Assembly: GCA_039649115.1 (NCBI GenBank)
Contig: JBBWZQ010000213.1
Coordinates: 1 to 12,693, forward strand
Source: DATEJJ01 sp039649115
GTDB lineage: Bacteria > Actinomycetota > Actinomycetes > Mycobacteriales > Micromonosporaceae
Reading direction: 5' to 3'
DNA length: 12,693 bases
The position numbers and the translations under genes were made by a program. Shown piece after piece: positions 1 through 6,034 of the stretch (position 1 is its first letter; every line of letters starts with the position of its first letter). The notes below the pieces were generated by a model, which had not been told where the DNA came from, made no database searches, and saw nothing but the letters and a program-made list of their open reading frames with translations.

Positions 1-2
1 TG

Positions 3-449
3 GATGCCGCGGACGCCCACGACGGCAGCGGCGCGCACAGCTTGGTACGCATGCTCCCCGACGCGGTGCACACCGCGGTGGCCGCCGCGGCGGCGCTCAA
101 CGTCCAGGTCGGCCAGATCGCCAACTCGCTCATCTTCGACGCCGACGGCCAGCCCCTGCTGGTGCTCACCTCCGGAGCACACCGGGTGGACACGGCCAAG
201 GTCGCCGCGCTGATCGGCGCCACCGCGCTGCGCCGGGCCACGCCCGACTTCGTCCGCACCTACACCGGCCAGCCGATCGGCGGGGTGGCACCGCTGGGAC
301 ACCCCAAGCCGGTACGCACCCTCGTCGACGCCGCGCTCGCCCAGTACACCGAGGTCTGGGCGGCCGGCGGCATCCCGCATGCCGTCTTCCCCACCACCTA
401 CGACGAACTGGTCCGGATCACCGCCGGTACCCCCGCCGACGTCGCGTGA
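3..449 (+). CDS. YbaK/EbsC-family aminoacyl-tRNA deacylase (5' partial)
   Basis: The reading frame is open to the left edge and 148 codons are visible, so the start lies outside the window. An internal TTG at 42 is not a convincing start because the strand before the LPDAVHTA segment would be missing. The family hydrolyses mischarged tRNA, such as Cys-tRNA(Pro), in the cytoplasm. Visible hallmarks are NSLIFDADGQPLLVLTSG, then AHRVDTAKVAAL with the conserved Lys, and the glycine-rich QPIGGVAPLGHP loop. These are typical of actinobacterial YbaK-like proteins of about 160-170 residues, so only a short N-terminus is missing. Its TGA overlaps the GTG of the next gene (GTGA), which makes it the visible first gene of the carotenoid operon; this is probably transcriptional linkage rather than a pathway role. 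Substrate tRNA cannot be told from sequence alone. Confidence 0.88.
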   Translation, partial: DAADAHDGSGAHSLVRMLPDAVHTAVAAAAALNVQVGQIANSLIFDADGQPLLVLTSGAHRVDTAKVAALIGATALRRATPDFVRTYTGQPIGGVAPLGHPKPVRTLVDAALAQYTEVWAAGGIPHAVFPTTYDELVRITAGTPADVA

Positions 450-1234
450 CCCTTCAGTACGCCGGGGTGTCGCTGCACGTCTGGCGGGTACCGGCGGCGG
501 CGGTGCCCGTGGCGCTGTGGCGGATGGCCGCGGACCGGTGGTGGCCGCGCCGCGCCGGACTCCGCTTCGTCAAGTTCCTGGGCACCGGCAGGGGCTTCGG
601 CCTGGGCCGACCGGACCTGACCCGGTGGGCGGCGCTGGCCGTCCACGATGGGCGGCCACCGGACTTCCCCGGCTGGGCGCGCATCGCCAGCGCGAGCTGC
701 CGGCTGGACCTGCTGCCGCTGGCCTGCCGGGGCACCTGGAGCGGCCAGCACCCCTTCCCGCCCGCGGAAAAGGGCCCGGACAGCCAGCACCCCTTCCCGC
801 CCGCGGAAAAGGGGCCGGACAGCGGGCACCCCTTCCTGGCCGCGGAAAACGGGCCGGGAACCGACGAGACGCGGGAGCACGGGCCGGTACTCTCGCTGAC
901 CCGGGCCCGGCTGCGGCCGGCGCGCGCGCTGGCCTTCTGGCGGGCGGTCGGCCCGGTGGCGGCCGGGCTGGCGGGCCGCGACGGGCTGCTCGCCGCGTTC
1001 GGCATCGGCGAGGCACCGATCGGCTGGCAGGGCACCGTCAGCGTGTGGCGTCAACCCGCGGATCTCCTACGGTTCGCGTACCGTCACCCACAGCACCGGC
1101 GAGCGATCGAGCACACGGCGACCACCGGGTGGTACGCCGAGGAGCTGTTCGCCCGCTTCGCCGTGACCGAGGTGGTCGGGGATACCGGGGTGATCGGGTG
1201 GGTCAGAGATCAGACCAGGGAGCCGTCCGGATGA
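446..1234 (+). CDS. CrtA-like (spheroidene monooxygenase family) carotenoid oxygenase
   Basis: This 262-residue protein resembles actinobacterial proteins annotated as spheroidene monooxygenase. The purple-bacterial founder CrtA oxidises the end of acyclic carotenoids to a ketone. Visible family blocks are SLHVWRVP (9-16), ALWRMAADR, LRFVKFLGTGRGFG (39-52), ARIASASCRLDLLPLA, GPVLSLTRARLRPARALAFWRAV, FGIGEAPIGWQGTVSVWR and FAYRHPQHRRAIEHT...GWYAEELFARFAV. The GTG at 446 overlaps the preceding stop; an alternative GTG at 467 would give MSLHVWRVP and is closer to typical family starts. Neither has a clear ribosome site, so translation is probably coupled. Residues 101-139 are three 13-residue repeats that split the domain at a variable loop; relatives are not expected to carry them. 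The 3' end overlaps the GNAT gene (ATGA). The neighbours CruF, a glycosyltransferase and a desaturase support a role in carotenoid end-group oxidation. The exact position oxidised is unknown. Confidence 0.85.
   Translation: MTLQYAGVSLHVWRVPAAAVPVALWRMAADRWWPRRAGLRFVKFLGTGRGFGLGRPDLTRWAALAVHDGRPPDFPGWARIASASCRLDLLPLACRGTWSGQHPFPPAEKGPDSQHPFPPAEKGPDSGHPFLAAENGPGTDETREHGPVLSLTRARLRPARALAFWRAVGPVAAGLAGRDGLLAAFGIGEAPIGWQGTVSVWRQPADLLRFAYRHPQHRRAIEHTATTGWYAEELFARFAVTEVVGDTGVIGWVRDQTREPSG
746..862 (+). repeat. Three tandem 39-bp in-frame repeats inside the CrtA-like gene
   Basis: Units lie at 746-784, 785-823 and 824-862. Units 1 and 2 differ at a single base; unit 3 is diverged but clearly related. 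Each is exactly 13 codons in phase with the gene: QHPFPPAEKGPDS twice, then GHPFLAAENGPGT. Each unit carries an imperfect inverted repeat; in unit 2, CCCCTT (790-795) pairs with AAGGGG (809-814) around a central CCGCGG. The array sits between LACRGTWSG and HGPVLSLTRARL, which are ordinary family sequence, so it expands a loop without breaking the frame. Confidence 0.93.
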
Positions 1235-1773
1235 GGCTGGTGGCGTGGACGCCGGACGACCTCGCCCGGCGTCTGGACGACGTCATCGACGTGTACGGGC
1301 AGGCGATGGGGTACCCGTCGGATCTGCTGGAGGCCCGGCGCGGCTACATCGCCGGGCACGTGCGGCGGCCCGGTTTCCGCGCCGTCGCCACCCTCGACCC
1401 CAACGGCACGCTGCTCGGCTTCGGCTACGGGTACACCTCGGCGCACGGGCAGTGGTGGCACGACCAGATCCGCACGGCGCTGCGCCGGGAAGCCCGCAAG
1501 ACCTGGCTCGCCGACTGCTTCGAGGTCGTCGAGCTGCACGTGCGCCCGCACGCGCAGGGGCACGGGCTGGGCGCCACCCAACTGCGCGCGCTGCTCACGA
1601 TGGCGACCGGGCACACCGTGCTGCTGTCCACGCCCGAGGCCGACGAGCAGCGCTCCCGCGCGTGGCGGCTGTACCGCCGCTTCGGCTTCGCCGACGTGCT
1701 GCGCAACTTCTACTTTCCCGGCGACGACCGGGCCTTCGCGATCCTCGGCCGGACTCTGCCGCTGTCCACATGA
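1231..1773 (+). CDS. GNAT-family N-acetyltransferase
   Basis: This 180-residue protein has the GNAT fold signature. The strand-loop-helix EVVELHVRPHAQGHGLGATQLRALL contains the acetyl-CoA pyrophosphate loop Q109-x-x-G112-x-G114. It is followed by TVLLSTPEADEQRSRAWRLYRRFGFADV, the usual final motif ending in YxxxGF. The family transfers an acyl group from acyl-CoA to an amine or sometimes a hydroxyl. The ATG at 1231 has GGGAG (1218-1222) 8 nt upstream and overlaps the previous stop (ATGA). Its own stop at 1771-1773 overlaps the ATG of the CruF gene, so it is locked into the carotenoid operon. Two readings are open: acylation of the carotenoid or its sugar, or an unrelated passenger. Substrate is not predictable from sequence. 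Confidence 0.88.
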   Translation: MRLVAWTPDDLARRLDDVIDVYGQAMGYPSDLLEARRGYIAGHVRRPGFRAVATLDPNGTLLGFGYGYTSAHGQWWHDQIRTALRREARKTWLADCFEVVELHVRPHAQGHGLGATQLRALLTMATGHTVLLSTPEADEQRSRAWRLYRRFGFADVLRNFYFPGDDRAFAILGRTLPLST

Positions 1774-2552
1774 GACGGTGGCTGCCGCTGGGTGCGCTCG
1801 TGCTCACCCAGATCGGCTACCCGCTGACCCGCGGCCACGACCGGGCCACCCTGGTGACCGTCACGGTCGTCCTGGGCTTCGCCACCGCCCTGGCGCACGC
1901 CGTGGCCACCCGGGGTGCGCGCGCCGGCGCGGTGCTCGTCGTGGTCACCGCCGTCCTGGGCCTGGCCGTCGAGACGCTCGGCGTCACCACCGGCTTTCCT
2001 TTCGGGGGGTACGGGTACAGCACCGCGCTGGGTCCGCGCCTGCACGGGGTACCCGCCGTCATCCCGCTCGCCTGGACCTGGCTGGCCTGGCCCGCCTGGC
2101 TCGCCGCGGGCACGGTCACGCGGCAGTCCATCCGGCGGGCGGCGCTGGCCGGGCTCGGGCTGGCCGGCTGGGATCTGTTCCTGGATCCGCAGATGGTGGC
2201 CGAGGGCTACTGGCACTGGCACGACCCGGATCCGCACCTGCCCGGGGTGCCGACCGTCCCGCTGACCAACTACCTGGGCTGGCTCGGCGTGGCCGTGCTG
2301 ATGATGGCGCTGCTCGCCGTGCTCGGCGGCGGTCCGGTCGCCCGGCTGGACCGGCACCGGGACGCCCCCATGCTCGCCCTGTACCTGTGGACCTACCTGT
2401 CCAGCGTGCTGGCGCTCGGAGTGTTCCTGGGGCTGCCCGCCGCGGCCGGCTGGGGAGCGCTGGGCATGGGACTGGTCGCGCTGCCCGCCGCCCGCGCGCT
2501 GGGTGCCGTGACCGGGCGCACCGAGCGCACGGCGCCGGAGGCCAAGGCATGA
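1770..2552 (+). CDS. cruF: CruF-type carotenoid biosynthesis membrane protein (carotenoid 1',2'-hydratase)
   Basis: This 260-residue polytopic membrane protein belongs to the DUF422/CruF family. Characterised members add water across the psi-end 1',2' double bond of carotenoids, giving the 1'-hydroxyl end found in myxoxanthophyll, deinoxanthin and bacterioruberin-type pigments. Seven or eight hydrophobic segments are visible, for example about 27-47, 51-70 and 90-112, with two or three more near the C-terminus. The family signature WDLFLDPQMVAEGYWHW begins at residue 134 and is followed by VPLTNYLGWL. The TTGFPFGGYGYS segment also fits. The start ATG at 1770 overlaps the GNAT stop, and the stop overlaps the next ATG at 2549 (ATGA). 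There is no obvious Shine-Dalgarno, so translation is probably coupled. Activity is assigned by family; the exact substrate end is inferred. Confidence 0.88.
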   Translation: MRRWLPLGALVLTQIGYPLTRGHDRATLVTVTVVLGFATALAHAVATRGARAGAVLVVVTAVLGLAVETLGVTTGFPFGGYGYSTALGPRLHGVPAVIPLAWTWLAWPAWLAAGTVTRQSIRRAALAGLGLAGWDLFLDPQMVAEGYWHWHDPDPHLPGVPTVPLTNYLGWLGVAVLMMALLAVLGGGPVARLDRHRDAPMLALYLWTYLSSVLALGVFLGLPAAAGWGALGMGLVALPAARALGAVTGRTERTAPEAKA

Positions 2553-3697
2553 CCGCGCTCGCCTGGGCGCCGGTACTGCTCGTCGCGGTGCTGACCGCAC
2601 ACACCGCGGTCAACGCGGCCCTGCTGCGCCACCTGGCCCCGGTCCCGTCCACTGTGGACGTACCGGTGGCGGTGCTGCTGCCGGTACGCGACGAGGCGCA
2701 CCGGGTACTCCCCTGCCTGCGGGCCCTGCTCGCCCAGCGCGGGGTGCCCCGGCTGGCCATCGTCGTGCTCGACGACGGCTCGACCGACGGCACCGGCGCG
2801 CTCGTCGAGGCCGTACCGGACGAGCGGGTACGGCTGGTCGCCGGTACCCCGCCGCCCCCTGGTTGGCTGGGCAAGCCGCACGCGTGCCACCAACTGGCCG
2901 GGCACGCGCCGGCCGACGCCCGGGTGCTGGTCTTCCTCGACGCGGACGTGGTACTCGCCCCGGAGGCGGTCGCGACGGCGGTACCCGCGCTGGCCGGGTT
3001 CGACCTCGTCTCGCCGTACCCCCGGCTGGTCGCGGTCACCGTGGCCGAACGCCTGGTCCAGCCCCTGCTGCCGTGGTCCTGGCTGACGTTCCTGCCGCTG
3101 CGGATCATGGAACGGTCGGCGCGCCCCTCGCTGGCCGCGGCCGGCGGCCAGTTCCTCGTCGTGGACCGCGCCGCGTACCAGCGCGCCGGGGGCCACGCGG
3201 CCGTGCGCGACCGGGTGCTGGAGGACGTCGAGCTGGCCCGTGCGGTCAAGCGGTCGGGCGGCCGCATCGCGATCATGGACGGCTCACGGATATCCAGCTG
3301 CCGGATGTACGAGTCGTGGACCGAGATCAGAGATGGACATACCAAATCGTTGTGGGCGGCCTTCGGGTCGCCGGCGGGCGCCGGCGCCGTCGTGCTCCTG
3401 CTCCTCTTCGGGTACGTGTTGCCGCTCCTCATAGCCTTGATCAATCCACTTGCCGGGCTGCTCGGATATCTGCTCGGGGTCGCCGGCCGGGTCCTTGCCG
3501 CCCGCGCGACCGGTACCCGCACGTGGCCGGACGTGCTGACCCACCCGCTGTCGGTCGTCCTCTTCGCCGCCCTGGTGATCCGCTCGTACCACCTGCACCG
3601 GCGCGGCCGGATCCGCTGGAAGGGCCGGAGCCTGGATACTGGGCGAGTCGCGGACTCGGGGAGGATCGGGGGGAGGACCGGATGGCGAAAACGCTAG
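2549..3697 (+). CDS. Membrane GT2 glycosyltransferase, CruG-like (carotenoid 2'-O- or 1'-O-glycosylation)
   Basis: This 382-residue family 2 glycosyltransferase has an N-terminal membrane helix (about 5-25). The GT-A domain begins VAVLLPVRDEA, then DDGSTDGT from residue 75, the metal-binding FLDAD with D131-x-D133, GGQFLVVDR, and the catalytic-type LEDVELA with E225-D226. Two or three hydrophobic segments follow between about 275 and 355. This layout matches CruG and the diaponeurosporenoate glycosyltransferase CrtQ, which attach sugars to hydroxylated or carboxylated carotenoids at the membrane. ATG 2549 has GGAGG at 2537-2541, 7 nt upstream, and overlaps the CruF stop. Adjacency to CruF matches the cyanobacterial cruF/cruG functional pairing, in which CruF makes the hydroxylated end. 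The stretch around 3285-3350 is less GC-rich than the rest of the gene. The sugar donor cannot be predicted. Confidence 0.86.
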   Translation: MTALAWAPVLLVAVLTAHTAVNAALLRHLAPVPSTVDVPVAVLLPVRDEAHRVLPCLRALLAQRGVPRLAIVVLDDGSTDGTGALVEAVPDERVRLVAGTPPPPGWLGKPHACHQLAGHAPADARVLVFLDADVVLAPEAVATAVPALAGFDLVSPYPRLVAVTVAERLVQPLLPWSWLTFLPLRIMERSARPSLAAAGGQFLVVDRAAYQRAGGHAAVRDRVLEDVELARAVKRSGGRIAIMDGSRISSCRMYESWTEIRDGHTKSLWAAFGSPAGAGAVVLLLLFGYVLPLLIALINPLAGLLGYLLGVAGRVLAARATGTRTWPDVLTHPLSVVLFAALVIRSYHLHRRGRIRWKGRSLDTGRVADSGRIGGRTGWRKR

Positions 3698-3720
3698 TGC
3701 CGAAGGGCGGCGTGCCCTGA
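3682..3720 (+). CDS. 12-codon mini-ORF (MAKTLVPKGGVP) before the desaturase; possible lost N-terminus
   Basis: The ATG at 3682 is preceded by GGAGG (3672-3676) with a 5-nt spacer, as good a ribosome site as any in the operon. It begins inside the end of the glycosyltransferase gene and ends in TGA at 3718-3720. That TGA overlaps the in-frame CTG (3717-3719) of the desaturase as CTGA, copying the ATGA junctions elsewhere in the operon. It may be a coupling leader for a CTG-initiated gene. Alternatively it is the true desaturase start, separated by one missing C in the CCC run at 3715-3717. With that extra C, the leader would read straight into LSRIVVVGAG. Confidence 0.5.
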   Translation: MAKTLVPKGGVP

Positions 3721-5204
3721 GCCGGATCGTCGTGGTCGGAGCGGGCGTGGGCGGGCTGGCGGCCGCCGCCCGGCTGGGCGCCGCCGGGCACCGGGTCACC
3801 GTGTTCGAGCAGGCGGCGGTCGTGGGCGGCAAGCTCGGCCGGTACGAGCGCGTGACGCCCGAGGGCACCTTCCGCTTCGGCACCGGGCCGAGCCTGCTGA
3901 CGCTCCCCCAGGTCTTCGCGGAGTTCTTCGCCGCCACCGGCACCCGGCTGGCCGACGAGCTCGACCTGGTACCGCTGGACCCCGTGGTGCGCCACGTCTT
4001 CGCCGACGGCACCGTGCTCGACTCGTCGAGCGACCCGGACGAGTTCGCCGCGCGCATCGCCGCCGCCCTCGGCGCCGGGGCCGCCGCCGACTGGCGGGTG
4101 CTGTGGCGGCGCGCGGCCCGGGTCTGGCACGCGTCCTGGCGTGACATCCTCACGTCCACTGTGGACTCACCGGCCGCGCTCGCCCGGATCGCGTGGCGGG
4201 TCGGCGACCTGGCCGCCATCGCGCCGGGGCGGTCGCTGCGCTGGCTGGGCCGGCGGCACCTGCGCGACGCGCGGCTGCGGATGCTGCTGGACCGGTACGC
4301 GACGTACGCGGGCGGCGACCCGCGCCGGGCACCCGCGGCACTGGTCGCCATCGCCTACGCGGAGCTCGCCTTCGGCGGCTGGCACCTGCGCGGCGGCCTG
4401 GGTACGCTCGCCGACGCGCTGGTGCGCCGGTGCCAGGCGTGGGGCGTGGACATCCGGACGGGCACGCCGGTCGCGCGGGTCGAGGCGGCCGGCGGCGCGG
4501 TCACCGCGGTGCTCCTGGGCGACGGCCGCCGGGTACCCGCCGACGCCGTCGTCTCGAACGCCGACGCGCTGGCCCTCTACCGCGACCTGCTCCCCCATCC
4601 CCGGCGCGCGGCCCGGCTGGCCGACCGCAGCCTGTCCGGCTTCGTCCTGCTGCTCGGCCTGCGCGGCCCGGCCCGGCACCCCTTCCCGGACACCGTCTAC
4701 TTCCCGGCCGGGGAGGCGTCGGGGGTGCTCGCCCCGGTCGGCCGCGGGCACGACGCCGAGTTCGACGACGTCTTCGGGCGTGGCAGGCCGGCCCGGCCCG
4801 CGACCGACCCGGCGGTGTTCGTCGGCGCCGCGGCCGCCCCGGACCGGCACGAGGCGTGGTACGTGCTGGTCAACGCCGCGCCGCAGGGACCGGTGGACTG
4901 GCGGCGGGACGGGCTGGCGGAGGGGTACGCCGACCGGGTGCTGGAGATCCTGGCCCGGCGCGGCGCGGACGTGCGCGACCGGATCGCCTTCCGCGTGGTC
5001 CGCACCCCGGCCGACCTGGCCGAGGCCACCGCATCCCCGGACGGGGCGATCTACGGTACCGCCGGCCACCGGCTGCTGCGGCCGTCCAACCGCGGCCCGG
5101 TGCGCGGCCTGTACCTGGTCGGTGGGTCCACCCACCCCGGCGGCGGGCTGCCGATGGTCACCCTGTCCGCGAAGATCGTCGCGGACCGGATCGGTCCGGC
5201 CTGA
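3717..5204 (+). CDS. CrtI/CrtD-family carotenoid desaturase (FAD-dependent)
   Basis: From CTG 3717 the protein is 495 residues, normal for phytoene-desaturase-type enzymes. The N-terminus reads (L/M)SRIVVVGAGVGGLAAAARL, with the dinucleotide-binding G8-x-G10-x-x-G13; GGKLGRYE follows. The C-terminus has GLYLVGGSTHPGGGLPMVTLSAKIVADRI, the CrtI/CrtD FAD and membrane motif. No ATG, GTG or TTG lies upstream in frame. The first canonical start, GTG 3732, would delete half of the first beta strand, so CTG with GAAGGG (3702-3707) 9 nt upstream, or a one-base indel, is more likely. Next to CruF and a glycosyltransferase it best fits a C-3',4' desaturase (CrtD) acting on the 1'-hydroxy end. A CrtI phytoene desaturase or CrtO-like ketolase cannot be excluded. 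It is the last gene of the operon and meets a convergent gene 3 bp later. Confidence 0.87.
   Translation: MSRIVVVGAGVGGLAAAARLGAAGHRVTVFEQAAVVGGKLGRYERVTPEGTFRFGTGPSLLTLPQVFAEFFAATGTRLADELDLVPLDPVVRHVFADGTVLDSSSDPDEFAARIAAALGAGAAADWRVLWRRAARVWHASWRDILTSTVDSPAALARIAWRVGDLAAIAPGRSLRWLGRRHLRDARLRMLLDRYATYAGGDPRRAPAALVAIAYAELAFGGWHLRGGLGTLADALVRRCQAWGVDIRTGTPVARVEAAGGAVTAVLLGDGRRVPADAVVSNADALALYRDLLPHPRRAARLADRSLSGFVLLLGLRGPARHPFPDTVYFPAGEASGVLAPVGRGHDAEFDDVFGRGRPARPATDPAVFVGAAAAPDRHEAWYVLVNAAPQGPVDWRRDGLAEGYADRVLEILARRGADVRDRIAFRVVRTPADLAEATASPDGAIYGTAGHRLLRPSNRGPVRGLYLVGGSTHPGGGLPMVTLSAKIVADRIGPA
5182..5198. terminator. Hairpin at the convergent gene junction
   Basis: CGGACCG (5182-5188) and CGGTCCG (5192-5198) form a perfect 7-bp GC-rich stem with a GAT loop, four bases before the desaturase stop. 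No T tract follows on either strand, as is common for actinomycete terminators. Because the facing genes are 3 bp apart, a terminator serving either side would have to lie inside coding sequence, as this does. Confidence 0.35.
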
Positions 5205-5207
5205 GGC

Positions 5208-6032
5208 TCATTCCCGGGGATCGAGCAGCAGCGGAAGCGTCTCGGCCTCCCGCTCCGGCCGCGCTCGCCCGGGCGACAGGTCCTCCGTGGGTGCGTCCTG
5301 CGCTGACCCGGTGGCCGGGCCGGCCGCCGGGACGGTAGGCGGTGCGCCGACCGGCGGGGCGGCGGTGCGCAGCGCCCGGACGACGGCCACCAGCAGCTGG
5401 ACCAGCCCGACCAGCCCCACGATCACCCAGACGCCGGCGACGAGCGTGGCGCTCCCGGCGCTCACGTCCCTGTTGAACAGGGCGCCCAGGGCGGCGAGGA
5501 GCAGCCCGCCCGCCGCGAGCACCACTCTGGTCGGCCGCTCGGCCAGGGTGAGCACGCCGATCTCGGCCATCCCGGCCCCGGCCGCCCGGGCGCGCACGTA
5601 CTCGTGCAGCCAGGCCACCGCGAGACCGAGCACGGCGAGCCAGCCGGGCACGCCGACCAGCCACAACGCGAGCAGCCAGCACAGCTCCGACAGCCGGTCG
5701 GCGAGCGCGTCGTACACGTACCCGAGGGCGCTGGTCCGGCCGGCGATCACCGCGACCGCGCCGTCCACGCCGTCCGCCGCCGCCGACGCGAGCACCAGCA
5801 CCGCGGCGAGCGCCGGCCACCCGCCGTGCCGCACCGCGAGCACCGGGGTGGCCACGGCGAGCAGCAGGCCGGCGGCGGTCACCACGGCGGGCGGTACCCG
5901 CAGCCGGGCCAGGACCTTGCCCGTCTGGTACGCGGCGCGGGCGAAGCGCCGCACCTCGGGCCGGGCGCTCCTCGGGTCCACCCCGCCGTGCAGGGCGGCC
6001 CACTGGTCAGCGTAGTTCTCCCAGGTGAGCAC
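5208..6032 (-). CDS. CDP-alcohol phosphatidyltransferase-like membrane protein
   Basis: From GTG 6032 the protein is 274 residues. Characterised relatives transfer a phospho-alcohol from CDP-linked donors to make phospholipid head groups or lipid-linked intermediates in the membrane. The motif DGVDGAVAVIAGRTSALGYVYDALAD gives D87-x2-D90-G91, then G104-x3-D108-x3-D112 in the correct register. The usual Arg of the A-R pair is Val95, so the active site is not canonical. About five hydrophobic segments are visible, including 50-67, 72-86, 115-133 and two after residue 150. A Pro/Ala-rich, probably disordered tail of about 50 residues ends the protein. The GTG lies 2 nt after the metF stop, so the pair is likely co-transcribed. 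The longer open frame upstream only shadows metF. The pairing with metF appears common in actinobacteria as far as I recall, without an obvious functional link. Substrate unknown. Confidence 0.8.
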   Translation of the reverse strand: MLTWENYADQWAALHGGVDPRSARPEVRRFARAAYQTGKVLARLRVPPAVVTAAGLLLAVATPVLAVRHGGWPALAAVLVLASAAADGVDGAVAVIAGRTSALGYVYDALADRLSELCWLLALWLVGVPGWLAVLGLAVAWLHEYVRARAAGAGMAEIGVLTLAERPTRVVLAAGGLLLAALGALFNRDVSAGSATLVAGVWVIVGLVGLVQLLVAVVRALRTAAPPVGAPPTVPAAGPATGSAQDAPTEDLSPGRARPEREAETLPLLLDPRE

Positions 6033-6034
6033 GG

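Noticed and set aside
746..862. CRISPR array
   Set aside because: The units are contiguous with no spacers, are in frame with a conserved enzyme, and no cas gene is present.
379..1773. Long plus-strand frame covering the CrtA-like and GNAT genes
   Set aside because: Its first part is an Arg/Gly/Pro-rich shadow of the CrtA-like gene; only the part from ATG 1231, the GNAT protein, is real.
2116..3522. Long minus-strand frame opposite cruF and the glycosyltransferase
   Set aside because: Low-complexity Ser/Arg/Ala/Pro composition and no domain; a GC-driven shadow of two well-supported plus-strand genes.
3732..5204. GTG 3732 as the start of the desaturase
   Set aside because: It would truncate the first beta strand of the FAD-binding fold; CTG 3717 or an indel-restored start fits the family better.
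4141..6015. 624-codon plus-strand frame across the desaturase and the CDP-alcohol transferase
   Set aside because: Arg/Pro/Thr/Trp-rich composition and no motif; it crosses two convergent real genes and is a shadow.
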